A DNA stretch of 64,000 bases from the NCBI RefSeq assembly GCF_900109515.1, contig NZ_FOBD01000012.1, positions 124,001 to 188,000 of the forward strand, given 5' to 3'. A model generated the notes under the pieces. The model was not told the DNA's origin. It ran no database searches and saw only the letters and a list, made by a program, of their open reading frames with translations. Below are positions 45,329 through 54,036 of the stretch, in pieces. Made by a program: the position numbers and the translations under genes. Origin of the DNA: Paenibacillus sp. OK003. GTDB lineage: Bacteria > Bacillota > Bacilli > Paenibacillales > Paenibacillaceae. The first letter of the stretch is position 1, and every line of letters begins with the position of its first letter.

Positions 45329-46798
45329 TTAATCCAGCTCTATTTTAAATACGACGGGTGAGCCACTCTGCACGTTCCTTGTCGTTATCGTCAAGGACTC
45401 TTCCGTCCTGCTCCATTCCGGTTGTTCCTCGAAGCCCAATACCTGAATGTCCCTGATCAGTCCATGGAAATGATGAGAGTTTTCCTTCAGCGAACGAATA
45501 TGAACGATCCCGTTCTCCGGGTAGGCCATAACCGTGGCATAAAGGCAGCTTTCTTTGACAGTGAAACGAATGTCCTCACTTGTAAAAATCTTGGTCTCGC
45601 CATCTGTAAACTGTCCTTCCTTCACCTCGGTTGGCCCTTCCCCATACGTCCGCCAGAAGGTCGTGTCATAAATTGCCTCGCCATTCACTTCGAGCCATTG
45701 ACCTATGGCAAGCAAAATATCTCTGTCTTCATCCGGGATGCTGCCATCTGCTTTTGGACCAATATTCAGGAGCAGGCTGCCATTTTTGCTTACAATATCC
45801 ACGAGGTCCCTGATGATCTCATCCGCTGTTTTATAGTTGTTGTTTTCTGTATAACACCAGGAATTTTTGGCGACAGCCGTATCCGTTTGCCAGAAATACG
45901 GTTTCAGATCGGCGAATTGTCCGCGCTCCACATCGGGAACGGCACAGCCGAGCATAAAGGCATCATGTTTGTAGTTAATCGCTACCGGAATGCCCCACTC
46001 TTCACCTTTGTTATAGTAGTAGGCGCTGAACTTTTTCAAGTAAGGTTTGAACGCTGCCGTCTGGATCCACCAGTCAAAATAAAAAACGCTCGGCTGGTAT
46101 TGATCCACCAGTTCACAGCAACGAAGCAGCCAATCTTCCAGATATTCATCCGTTGGAGGTGAGCCGTATAAGTCCTGATGATCTGGTTCTGGCATGGCAG
46201 GCCAGTAGAAATCACCGCGTCTGAGCGGCTCCTTAACGTCTGAATCAAATTTTTTCCCATGGGACATAAAAAACCAATGTTCAGCACGGTGTGAAGAGAC
46301 ACATAAGGTAAGTCCCTGCTTCTCGTACGCGACCTTCATCTCCCCCAGCAGATCTCGTTTTGGACCCATTTCAACTGTGTTATAGTGAGAGATGGAGCTT
46401 TTGTACATTTGAAAGCCATCATGGTGCTCGGCTACAGGCATCACATATCGGGCTCCGGCTTGTTTGAAAAGTGTTGCCCACTCGTCTGCGTCAAACTTCT
46501 CGGCGCGGAACATTGGAATGAAATCCTTATAGCCAAACTCCTTGGGATGACCATAAACGCTAAGGTGATGTTCATACGCTTTGGAGCCTTCGATATACAT
46601 ATTTCGTGAATACCATTCACTGTCATAAGCAGGAATCGAGTAAAGGCCCCAATGAATGAAAATACCGAACTTGGCGTTCTTGTACCACTCGGGAACCTCG
46701 AATGCGCTAAGTGAATTCCAGTTGTCCTTATACTTACCTTCGGCAATCGTTTTGTCGATCTGCTGCAAATATTCATTTTTGTCCAGCATTGTTCTCAT
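45329..46798 (-). CDS. GH29 alpha-L-fucosidase
   Basis: About 489 residues, intracellular (no signal peptide). FGIFIHWGLYSIPAYDSEWY near residue 45, KFDADEWATLFKQAGARYVM, HHDGFQMYKS and the nucleophile Asp in SVFYFDWWIQ mark the GH29 barrel; a C-terminal beta domain follows. It releases alpha-L-fucose from glycans or oligosaccharides. The start is probably ATG 46798 (GGAAGGG about 11 bases upstream); the frame extends upstream to 46927 without family similarity. Divergent from an AraC gene, its likely regulator. Confidence 0.92.
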   Translation of the reverse strand: MRTMLDKNEYLQQIDKTIAEGKYKDNWNSLSAFEVPEWYKNAKFGIFIHWGLYSIPAYDSEWYSRNMYIEGSKAYEHHLSVYGHPKEFGYKDFIPMFRAEKFDADEWATLFKQAGARYVMPVAEHHDGFQMYKSSISHYNTVEMGPKRDLLGEMKVAYEKQGLTLCVSSHRAEHWFFMSHGKKFDSDVKEPLRRGDFYWPAMPEPDHQDLYGSPPTDEYLEDWLLRCCELVDQYQPSVFYFDWWIQTAAFKPYLKKFSAYYYNKGEEWGIPVAINYKHDAFMLGCAVPDVERGQFADLKPYFWQTDTAVAKNSWCYTENNNYKTADEIIRDLVDIVSKNGSLLLNIGPKADGSIPDEDRDILLAIGQWLEVNGEAIYDTTFWRTYGEGPTEVKEGQFTDGETKIFTSEDIRFTVKESCLYATVMAYPENGIVHIRSLKENSHHFHGLIRDIQVLGFEEQPEWSRTEESLTITTRNVQSGSPVVFKIELD

Positions 46799-46919
46799 TC
46801 GGTTCTCATCCCTTCCGTTATCGGCTGCACTTGTATTGTAGTAGCTGGTTGAACAGATAAACATGCAGAACATTAACTTTTGCTTGGACAATACTAACCT
46901 TGTAAGGGAGATGAGGATC

Positions 46920-47750
46920 ATGATCATGAATCATCAGACACTGCTCACAAACTACCTGTCCAATCTGCAGGTTGATTTGTTCATGGTCAACTTCAATCGC
47001 TGCGATACGGATTGGCGGGACCTCGATTACACACCCGATTACAGCAAATTTTATTTGATCTGTGAGGGCGAGGGCTGGCTCAAGATCGGCGATCAAGAGT
47101 ATTATCCTGCACCTGGACAGCTTTTTTTGATGCCAGAGGGGGTCACGCAGTCTTACTCTGCCATCAGTGATCGTCCTTTTCTCAAATACTGGTGTCATTT
47201 CAGTGCGAAGGTTGGAGGCATCAACCTATTTCAAATTTTGAATTTCCCCCACTTCTGTTCATCGGATCGGCCCGAGCTGATCCAGGAAATATTCAACAGC
47301 ATTCTTAATTACGCCCGATCCGGTGAAGTGTATGCGCATATGATGGCAAAAAGCAAATTAATAGAGTTGTTGTCCCACTACATTATGCATCTGGATCAGG
47401 AACAGATTAGTTATAACAATGTGCCTGTTATGGAGAAAATATCTGCAATACTGGCCTATATCGATTCCAATATTGAAGAAAGTATTTCTGTCCGCGATCT
47501 GGCTCAGATTGCCTACATGCATCCCAATTATTTCATCCGTTTCTTCAAACAGCACATCGGTGTTCCACCCATGCACTACATTGCCAGCAAAAAAATGGAA
47601 AAGGCAAAAGAACTTCTGACCTGTACGCCAAAAACAGTCACTGCAATTGCCGAGCACCTTGGGTTTAGTGACTTATATTACTTCTCCAGGCAATTTAAAA
47701 AGCATACAGGTCTTAATCCAACGGAGTACCGCAAACAAATCATGGTCTGA
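46920..47750 (+). CDS. AraC family regulator, divergent from the fucosidase
   Basis: About 276 residues. N-terminal cupin (about 10-100; YLICEGEGWLKIGDQEYYPA, QLFLMPEGVTQSY) and C-terminal double HTH (ISVRDLAQIAYMHPNYFIRF; IAEHLGFSDLYYFSRQFKKH). AAGGGAG precedes several ATGs (46911, 46920, 46926); 46920 has the best spacing. The 120-base gap to the fucosidase start must hold both promoters, so it probably controls that gene in response to a sugar. Confidence 0.9.
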   Translation: MIMNHQTLLTNYLSNLQVDLFMVNFNRCDTDWRDLDYTPDYSKFYLICEGEGWLKIGDQEYYPAPGQLFLMPEGVTQSYSAISDRPFLKYWCHFSAKVGGINLFQILNFPHFCSSDRPELIQEIFNSILNYARSGEVYAHMMAKSKLIELLSHYIMHLDQEQISYNNVPVMEKISAILAYIDSNIEESISVRDLAQIAYMHPNYFIRFFKQHIGVPPMHYIASKKMEKAKELLTCTPKTVTAIAEHLGFSDLYYFSRQFKKHTGLNPTEYRKQIMV

Positions 47751-47790
47751 ACATCGACAAAGATGACATCATTTCACTCGCCCAAAAGCA

Positions 47791-47818
47791 AATGGAGCCC
47801 CACAAAGGGAACTCCATT
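47791..47818. terminator. Terminator between AraC and WbsX-like genes
   Basis: AATGGAG-CCC pairs with GGG-AACTCCATT; modest U-tract on the minus strand. Serves the convergent gene ends. Confidence 0.55.
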
Positions 47819-47819
47819 G

Positions 47820-48890
47820 TCATATCTTGCTGCGGTTTCCCGCGCCTTGCACAACCACTCTTTTGACCTCTCTCAAATAGGCGTACCCATAATCGTCATC
47901 CGGTTCAAGGTACGCTCCTTCCGCCCACTCATTCCATGCGTTAACGAACAGGAAGCCACTGCCGTTCAATTCCTGAGCTTTCTCCATCTGTCGCGATAGA
48001 TACAAGCCGAATTTTTCAGGTGTTGCGCCTACAGTACTCTGTCCTTCAACCGACCGACGCGGTGTATTGTCCCAATTCACAAATGCACCAGGATATACGA
48101 CTTCCCCGTTTCGGTGAGGTGTTCTTTCGAGAATGGATGACCATACTTTATCGTAGTCGACCACAATGTGCTTCTTCCCCTTGATGTCCAGTTCAATCCA
48201 GATTCCATTCATATGACCATGTGCAAACGTATAGTGGGGCTCAAATTCCATGCTTGCGTCAAAGGCAGGTCGATTAAAGGTAGGAAATCCACCGATCGTC
48301 TGCACAAAATGAATACCCTCCAGCCCGTGTTCTATCGCAAGCCTACGCCAATAATGAATCATTTCCTGACATCGAGGTATGCTTGCAGGACGATAAATCA
48401 GAAATAGCGGTTTTCCCTCTACACGAATGTATCGTTTGTCCTTAAACGCTCTGATCAGATAATCGAAATGTTGTTTCCAGTCACTCTCTTCTCCGTAGTC
48501 CTGCGAAATAAGAATATCCGATTCGCGTCCATCCCATTTGCGTGTCCACGTTTCATTGGCCCATGATAAACAAAAAGGGAAATCCGGTTCCCCACTATCC
48601 AAAATTTCATCAAACGGCTTTTCAAGCAATCGTTTTCCTTTAAACCAGTAGTGATAATAACAGAATCCGTATATTCCGTAATTTTTGGCCGTGTCAGCCT
48701 GCCATTTGCGTACCTTGGGGTCCGTTAAATCATAGTAGTTCTGATGCAATGGCTTTTTGGGTTGCAGATGGCCTGGATAAAGGGGAATTGTTTTTTTTAC
48801 ATTGGTCCATTCTGTAAAGCCATCCCCCCACCACTTGTCATTCTCCGCAATTCGATGAAATTGAGGTAAGTGTAATGCAATAAGCTTCAA
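47820..48890 (-). CDS. WbsX-like glycosyltransferase/GH99-like protein
   Basis: About 356 residues, cytoplasmic. The WbsX family opens LIALHLPQFHRIAENDKWWG with GFTEWTNVKK, then HYYDLTDP-type and NYGIYGFCYYHYWFKGKRLL, LSWANETWTRKWDG and the C-terminal LFVNAWNEWAEGAYLEPDDD, all conserved in this GH99-like barrel. WbsX occurs in O-antigen and rhamnan loci and is thought to act on glycans; the exact reaction is unsettled. TTG 48890 with GGAGGA 7 bases upstream is chosen. It follows the CgeB-like gene by 28 bases. Confidence 0.9.
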   Translation of the reverse strand: MKLIALHLPQFHRIAENDKWWGDGFTEWTNVKKTIPLYPGHLQPKKPLHQNYYDLTDPKVRKWQADTAKNYGIYGFCYYHYWFKGKRLLEKPFDEILDSGEPDFPFCLSWANETWTRKWDGRESDILISQDYGEESDWKQHFDYLIRAFKDKRYIRVEGKPLFLIYRPASIPRCQEMIHYWRRLAIEHGLEGIHFVQTIGGFPTFNRPAFDASMEFEPHYTFAHGHMNGIWIELDIKGKKHIVVDYDKVWSSILERTPHRNGEVVYPGAFVNWDNTPRRSVEGQSTVGATPEKFGLYLSRQMEKAQELNGSGFLFVNAWNEWAEGAYLEPDDDYGYAYLREVKRVVVQGAGNRSKI

Positions 48891-48918
48891 GCAGGACTCC
48901 TCCAATTAACAGACATAT

Positions 48919-50052
48919 TCATTGGAAAATAATATCCATAAGTTGCAAACTTTTATGAAGATAGGATTGATTGTACTTCATATAAGAAAGTGCCCGGGAG
49001 GCAGCCAGTCTTCGTTGATCCACATGGTCCCAATAATGTCCAAGCTTCTGTACGAGTTCTTCAAATGTTGCATAGCGTTGGAAGTCATCCGTGTTCAAGG
49101 GCCCGCTTGAAGAAGCCGAAATAAGTTGAAATGTGCCGCACGCAGCTACTTCCATGATACGTCTAACGGAAAATTTTTCCTGAACAACAAGTTTGGTGCC
49201 GTTGTATAACTTTTCCCGAATCTCATGAGGTTTCACGGGCACAAATGCACCGAATCTCTCCCACCCCTGTCCTTCAACTCGCACTCTTTTATCCGATAAC
49301 GACGCATGAGTTGCAAGAGCATACAGGCAGCTGCCAGGGTGTGCATCCCCAATGATATAAACATCGGATTCATATTCTCTTCCCACCACCTGTGGACAGA
49401 ACACTGTGGGATTCGGTGGAAAAGGTATTGCATGACATGAGACATTCACCATATGCTGATCGGAGGGAATCTGGGTCGAATGCTGTGTAAATACATAATC
49501 AAAAAAAGGGATGATTGATTCCAACTGTTTTACATCCGACTGGTCCGACAACCAAATCGCCTTTTTGGCAGAGGATGTCCTCAACGCTTCCATATTCTGA
49601 TTTGACAGAGCATCTTCTCCATCCAGTACCAGAATCAAATCCAAATCCTGCCCTGCCGTATGATCTGCCAACGACTGAATCGTTTTGATTTCATTAACAT
49701 GTTGAACCAAATGCCTCAAGCTCTGTTCAATCATAATAGATTTCGCAGAGCCTTTTCGTTCTATTGCAGGAGTAATCAGGAGGACCTTCAGCTGTTTATA
49801 ATGAACACGGGGAGAATCCGAAATGTTCCCATTGTCTTTACTATCCATGGACTGTTCCTTACCGTCCTGAATCATTTTCATAAGATGCTGCTGCAGATCC
49901 GATTGCTGTACCACCAGATGATGCCGGATTGATTTAAGTTTTCGGTTCAATCTTGCGTTCATTTGTCTGAGGTATAGTTGATTGGGATGCTGGACAGGAC
50001 GCCGATTCTTTTGGGATTTGGCTAGCATACGCCTCCTTTTTTTGATGACCAT
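48919..50052 (-). CDS. CgeB-like glycosyltransferase family protein
   Basis: About 377 residues. A very basic N-terminus (about 1-45) with helices, then VLLITPAIERKGSAKSIMIE and FDYVFTQHS, and the C-terminal half typical of CgeB/GT1-like proteins: VYIIGDAHPG, KPHEIREKLYNGTKLVVQEK, IMEVAACGTFQLISASSSGP and YATFEELVQKLGHYW. CgeB acts in spore-crust maturation in B. subtilis. Start uncertain (ATG 50052, TTG 50061 or ATG 50028; ribosome sites are close to all). Probably co-transcribed with the WbsX gene; divergent from the small repeat protein. Confidence 0.85.
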   Translation of the reverse strand: MVIKKRRRMLAKSQKNRRPVQHPNQLYLRQMNARLNRKLKSIRHHLVVQQSDLQQHLMKMIQDGKEQSMDSKDNGNISDSPRVHYKQLKVLLITPAIERKGSAKSIMIEQSLRHLVQHVNEIKTIQSLADHTAGQDLDLILVLDGEDALSNQNMEALRTSSAKKAIWLSDQSDVKQLESIIPFFDYVFTQHSTQIPSDQHMVNVSCHAIPFPPNPTVFCPQVVGREYESDVYIIGDAHPGSCLYALATHASLSDKRVRVEGQGWERFGAFVPVKPHEIREKLYNGTKLVVQEKFSVRRIMEVAACGTFQLISASSSGPLNTDDFQRYATFEELVQKLGHYWDHVDQRRLAASRALSYMKYNQSYLHKSLQLMDIIFQ

Positions 50053-50250
50053 ACCCTCCAATCACGAAGCGGATTAACTCTCATTGCCTACAATATGCAT
50101 TTGTCTTTGGCTAGGTTTCTATCGCCTCATTTTTAGGTGTTTAACTATTCAAAGATGGGCTTCACCCGTGTCTTTAAATGTGCCACAACCCCGTGTCCAT
50201 CCGGTTCTTGTCCTCATAAAATATATCAAACCAGATAGGAGTTGATATGA

Positions 50251-50649
50251 TTGCCAACATTCGATAGCATTCTTGTCACGGGAAATCAAACTATTAATCA
50301 GGATTTGCAGGTAAACGGTAATGTAACCATTGGCCTGGATCTGCAGGTGAATGGAGAACAGACGGTTGCTGGCAGCTTGCAGATTAACGACAGCTCCTCC
50401 ATTACAAATAATCTGGGTGTCGGCGGGGTTATCGAGGCAGGAGACAGTGTAAAAGCAACAACACAGCTCATGGCCATGAATCAGCCGACTCTTCCAGTTG
50501 CCTTGCCACTCATCCAGCAACTGTTATATTATAATCCCGGTGTACTCAATCAGCCGGGTCTAGTGTTAATAGGCACTAGCGGGAATAAGTATGTTCTGTT
50601 TATTGATGAGAGCGGAGGAACACCAAATCTAGCGATTCAACGCGTGTAG
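50251..50649 (+). CDS. Small repeat-rich protein, possibly surface or spore exposed; function unknown
   Basis: 132 residues. Start is TTG 50251 with TAGGAG 9 bases upstream; the ATG at 50247 is in another frame and stops after six codons. Residues about 12-62 have an alternating V/G/N/D pattern in short repeats (QDLQVNGNVTIGLDLQVNGE, then AGSLQINDSSSITNNLGVGG), as in beta-helical shafts of tail-fibre or spore-surface proteins. The C-terminal half (PLIQQLLYYNPGVL; KYVLFIDESGG) looks globular. No signal peptide. CATAAAATA at 50215-50223 matches the SigK -10 pattern CATAnnnTA, but no matching -35 was found. Confidence 0.7.
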   Translation: MPTFDSILVTGNQTINQDLQVNGNVTIGLDLQVNGEQTVAGSLQINDSSSITNNLGVGGVIEAGDSVKATTQLMAMNQPTLPVALPLIQQLLYYNPGVLNQPGLVLIGTSGNKYVLFIDESGGTPNLAIQRV

Positions 50650-50680
50650 GTTTTTCACGTAATATAGAAAGTAGTATAAA

Positions 50681-50723
50681 GAGGATGTCTCCAAAGTCAT
50701 GAATATGACGACGGACATCCCCT
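50681..50723 (+). terminator. Weak terminator of the small repeat-protein gene
   Basis: GGATGTC (50683-50689) pairs with GACATCC (50714-50720) with an inner TCAT/ATGA pair; the following T-tract is interrupted. Confidence 0.4.
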
Positions 50724-50792
50724 TGTTATCGTTATTTTGTTTTAACGAATCTGGTACACGCTATTGGCTCTTATTAGTCCATGTCTGTAATC

Positions 50793-50944
50793 TAACGAAT
50801 CACAGAGACGTTATTTCGTTAATGAGGCCGATTTTTAAGGTGTTAACGCCGTTTTGTGACGGAATAACGTCACTGAGGTTCGTTAAAATGTGCATTCCTT
50901 AAAAATTCGCCGTTTAAGGTGTAGTAGGTTCGTTTGCACCTTAA
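50793..50944. repeat. Imperfect inverted-repeat element in the intergenic region
   Basis: The 27 bases at 50793-50819 (TAACGAATCACAGAGACG and on) match the inverse of 50859-50885 at 23 of 27 positions. Further pairs are present: CGATTTTTAAGG (50829-50840) with CCTTAAAAATTCG, and TTAAGGTG (50914-50921) with CACCTTAA (50937-50944). No coding potential. It looks like a palindromic intergenic repeat (REP/MITE type). The rest of 50650-50950 holds only a weak terminator. Confidence 0.6.
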
Positions 50945-50950
50945 GACGAC

Positions 50951-52300
50951 TTATTCAGGGTTGATCAAAATGGACAAGGCCCCTTTGGATTCCAATTGCA
51001 GGTGTAAAAGCTCATCATTGCGAAGGTTCACCTGCACATTTCCGGTTTGCTCCCCATCATTGAATAGAACGACGGCAATCGAACCATCCATATTTTTGAA
51101 GGCAACGGAACGAATGGATGCCTCATTGGAGGAAGAGTCAATCCGCACAGCCTGTGGACGAATCAATGCACTGAAATGAGCCAGAGCATAATAGTCTAGT
51201 GTATAGGTAAGCTCTTTCGTTTGCTGGTTAACCTTCACAATGCCTCGGCACGTACTTTTCCCGAAGCCAGGAACGGTAGGACCGTTGTTCTCATCCAGTG
51301 CCATATTCCAGAGTACAAAAGATTTGCTGTAATTGCGAAGAATCTCAATACCTGTTCTGATCACATTGGAGAAAGCTTGTTCGAATGGAGGAATCCATTC
51401 CCCACCAGATCCTTCGGTGAAGTGTACCTCTTTACCAGCAAAGGCTTCATATACCTTAGTTTGTGCTGAGGCTTCGCCCCCATACCAGTGCCACGCGACT
51501 CCATCCACTTCATCTGCTGCCTCATCAAGTACGGTCAACGGATAATCCGGACGATCCCAGTTGTGATCATAACAGAGGATTTTGGTTTGAATGTCGTTGC
51601 GTACCAAAGCCGGCTTGAGATGATTTTTGATAAAGTCTGCTTGTGCTTCAGCTGGCATCAACATGCCGGGATAATGTCCTGGTTCATAAAGTGCCTCATT
51701 CTGTGGTGTTACGGCATGGATAGGCAATCCATGGGATGCGTAGGCTTGAATATATTTCACAAAATAGTCCGCATACGCCGAATACCACTCATTTTTCAGT
51801 TGACCTGTAATCATCGAGCCGCTTGTTTTCATCCAGCCCGGGGCACTCCAAGGTGAAGCGAACAGCTTCAGATCAGGATTCAGCTCCAAAGCCTTCTGAG
51901 TCAAAGGAATAACATCCGCTTCATCATGTATAATGCTGAACCCGGATAAATCCGGGTCCGTTTGATTTTCTGGCAGATCATTATAGCTGTATACCGTTCT
52001 GGCATAGTCTGAAGCTCCCATCGGATTGCGGATGACCGACAATCCAATGCCTTCCTCGGGATGGAACAACCGGGTCATGACTTCAGCTCTCTGCTCTTCG
52101 CTTAATATCTGGTTGATCAGATAGGCCGCTGAGTCGGTAAAAGAAGCCCCGAAACCATCCATTTCCTGATACGTTTGCTGATCATCGAGAAGAATAGTCG
52201 TTGTCTCCATGCTGGAGTCCTGCGATTTCAATTGATCCTGGGACACAGATACAAACAATGCATCTTCTCCCGTGGATTTGTACATTTTGAATTTCGTCAT
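50951..52300 (-). CDS. GH30 family glycosidase (beta-glucosidase/beta-1,6-glucanase type)
   Basis: About 449 residues, no signal peptide, so it acts on imported oligosaccharides. MDGFGASFTDSAAYLI and SVIRNPMGASDYART mark the GH30 barrel; acid/base Glu lies in VTPQNEALYEPGHYPG and the nucleophile Glu in VHFTEGSGGEW; the C-terminal beta domain has SVAFKNMDGSIAVVLFNDG. Known activities are glucosylceramidase, beta-1,6-glucanase, beta-xylosidase and beta-fucosidase. GGAGGG 7 bases before ATG 52300 decides the start. Last gene of the LplA-type ABC operon. Confidence 0.92.
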   Translation of the reverse strand: MTKFKMYKSTGEDALFVSVSQDQLKSQDSSMETTTILLDDQQTYQEMDGFGASFTDSAAYLINQILSEEQRAEVMTRLFHPEEGIGLSVIRNPMGASDYARTVYSYNDLPENQTDPDLSGFSIIHDEADVIPLTQKALELNPDLKLFASPWSAPGWMKTSGSMITGQLKNEWYSAYADYFVKYIQAYASHGLPIHAVTPQNEALYEPGHYPGMLMPAEAQADFIKNHLKPALVRNDIQTKILCYDHNWDRPDYPLTVLDEAADEVDGVAWHWYGGEASAQTKVYEAFAGKEVHFTEGSGGEWIPPFEQAFSNVIRTGIEILRNYSKSFVLWNMALDENNGPTVPGFGKSTCRGIVKVNQQTKELTYTLDYYALAHFSALIRPQAVRIDSSSNEASIRSVAFKNMDGSIAVVLFNDGEQTGNVQVNLRNDELLHLQLESKGALSILINPE

Positions 52301-52322
52301 ATGCTTTCCCTCCACATTCCTC

Positions 52323-53966
52323 TTATTGGATGCCCAATTTCTCTTTATTTTGTTTCATCTTCTCACTACGTACCTTCAGGATGTCATCCCAACGGTTTTC
52401 ACCTAAAAATGACTTGTAAGCGGCGAGCGCATTGTCAAAAGAGGCATCATCTTTGGCACGTACCATGCTTACCAGTGTTGAATTCCACTTGGCATTGATC
52501 GCAGACAACGCACGTGCTTCAGGGGTTCCTTGATTCGGACTAATATTCTCCAGAATGAAGTGTGGTTTCAGTTTCCCTTTGCCCCACTCTTGCATTTGTT
52601 TAATCGCTTCCGGGAAAGCATCCGCGCTCAGTGCTTTGTGACGGTCATGACCAAAGAACATGAATTCACCCATCCGGTATTCCTTCTTGAATTTGTCCGC
52701 GTTGTGCAGCTGCAGGTCTTTCACAGCTGGCAGCAGCTCAACCGTACCGTCTGCATTCTTTTTATACGTCTCGCCTTCAATACCATAGTTCATCAGAAGC
52801 TGACCTTCTTCACTCAGCAGGTACGTAAAGATTTGAATGGCTTTGGCCGGATCTTTGGCGTCTTTGGAGATGAAGTTGATCATCCAGCCTGTAATACCGG
52901 ATTGATTGAGTGTCGGTGCATTACCCTTGGTGCTTTGTGGTCCATCTATGGCAACATACTCTTTGCCTTCATTGGCACTCAGATAAATTTGCAGATTTCC
53001 TCCCTGTTGAGGTGTACCATCCAGCAGCATCGTTGCATATTTTCCGGATTTCACTTTTTCCTCAAAGGCCGTACCATCATCAGCAAAGCTGTCATCGCTG
53101 ATATTTCCGTCTCTGTATACCTTGTTTAAAGTCTTCAACCACGTAAGATAATCTTCATCCTGATTGCGGTCATAGAATTCTCCATTTTCAGTTTCAAGCG
53201 GCACGCCAATGAAATCTTGCAACGTGTCTCCGAGTGAACCTGTTCCTTCCCCGATCGAGTTAAAACCAAATGGAATCAGCGTAGGGAACTTTTCCTTGAT
53301 CTGTTTCATTACATTTTCGAATTCCTCTGGCGTTCCCATGACAGGGCTTCCCAAAGCTTCGTATACGTCTTTACGGATGATAAATGCCGTTTTGGCTGGG
53401 ATGTTGCCGCTATCATAATCGGCTTGCGTATTGGAGTAGTTTGGATAACCATACGTCTTGCCATCAGCCAGTTGGAACCAGTTCAGGGTATCGGCAGCCG
53501 CGACCTTGTTGAAGTATGGATCATATTTCTCCGCAAGATCATTCAGCGGCATAGCCCACGTTGCAGCTTTTTGCACCACAGGGGAATTGGAGTCAAACAC
53601 GGTCAGCAGGTCAGGCATGTCGCCACCGGCAAAGAATGTATTTAACTTCGTGTCATCACCTGTAATGAATTTGATATTGATGTTCAGATCTTCCTTGATT
53701 TTCTTGGTCACAATGTCTTTACCGAAATCCGTGTTCCACCAGTCCGCATTAACATACCAGGTAAGGTCCGTAGCTTCTTCCTTTTTATCAAGCTGCCAGG
53801 CTGGTTTTTCTGGATCGACTGTATAGCGATCTTCAATGGAAACCCAGTTCCCTTCGCTCGAACCCCCTGAACCGCCACTGCAGCCTGTAATCATCAGCAC
53901 CGCTGTCAGAAATGCCGCGCACAGCTTAACTCCTTTTTTGCCTGCTGCCTTATTCATCTTGAACAT
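52323..53966 (-). CDS. Extracellular sugar-binding lipoprotein (LplA/YtcQ type)
   Basis: 547 residues. Lipobox LMITGCSGG, Cys29 lipidated, then a Gly/Ser linker. The mature protein is an SBP family 1 fold, with WYVNADWWNTDFGKDIVTKK, MPDLLTVFDSNSPVVQK and FGFNSIGEGTGSLGD. This long type serves carbohydrate ABC importers of oligosaccharides (lplABC, ytcQ, yteP). ATG with AAGGAGG upstream. It feeds the two permeases upstream; substrate probably a beta-glucoside of the kind cut by the GH30. Confidence 0.93.
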   Translation of the reverse strand: MFKMNKAAGKKGVKLCAAFLTAVLMITGCSGGSGGSSEGNWVSIEDRYTVDPEKPAWQLDKKEEATDLTWYVNADWWNTDFGKDIVTKKIKEDLNINIKFITGDDTKLNTFFAGGDMPDLLTVFDSNSPVVQKAATWAMPLNDLAEKYDPYFNKVAAADTLNWFQLADGKTYGYPNYSNTQADYDSGNIPAKTAFIIRKDVYEALGSPVMGTPEEFENVMKQIKEKFPTLIPFGFNSIGEGTGSLGDTLQDFIGVPLETENGEFYDRNQDEDYLTWLKTLNKVYRDGNISDDSFADDGTAFEEKVKSGKYATMLLDGTPQQGGNLQIYLSANEGKEYVAIDGPQSTKGNAPTLNQSGITGWMINFISKDAKDPAKAIQIFTYLLSEEGQLLMNYGIEGETYKKNADGTVELLPAVKDLQLHNADKFKKEYRMGEFMFFGHDRHKALSADAFPEAIKQMQEWGKGKLKPHFILENISPNQGTPEARALSAINAKWNSTLVSMVRAKDDASFDNALAAYKSFLGENRWDDILKVRSEKMKQNKEKLGIQ

Positions 53967-54036
53967 ATTGTTTCCTCCTTAAGGTTAGGTGAGAAATATT
54001 GAATAGAGCGAACTTTCGAACATGCTTGGATTTCCC

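Noticed and set aside
50215-50223. Firm call of a SigK promoter for the small repeat protein
   Set aside because: The -10 pattern fits but no AC-type -35 at proper distance was found, so it is only mentioned as a possibility.
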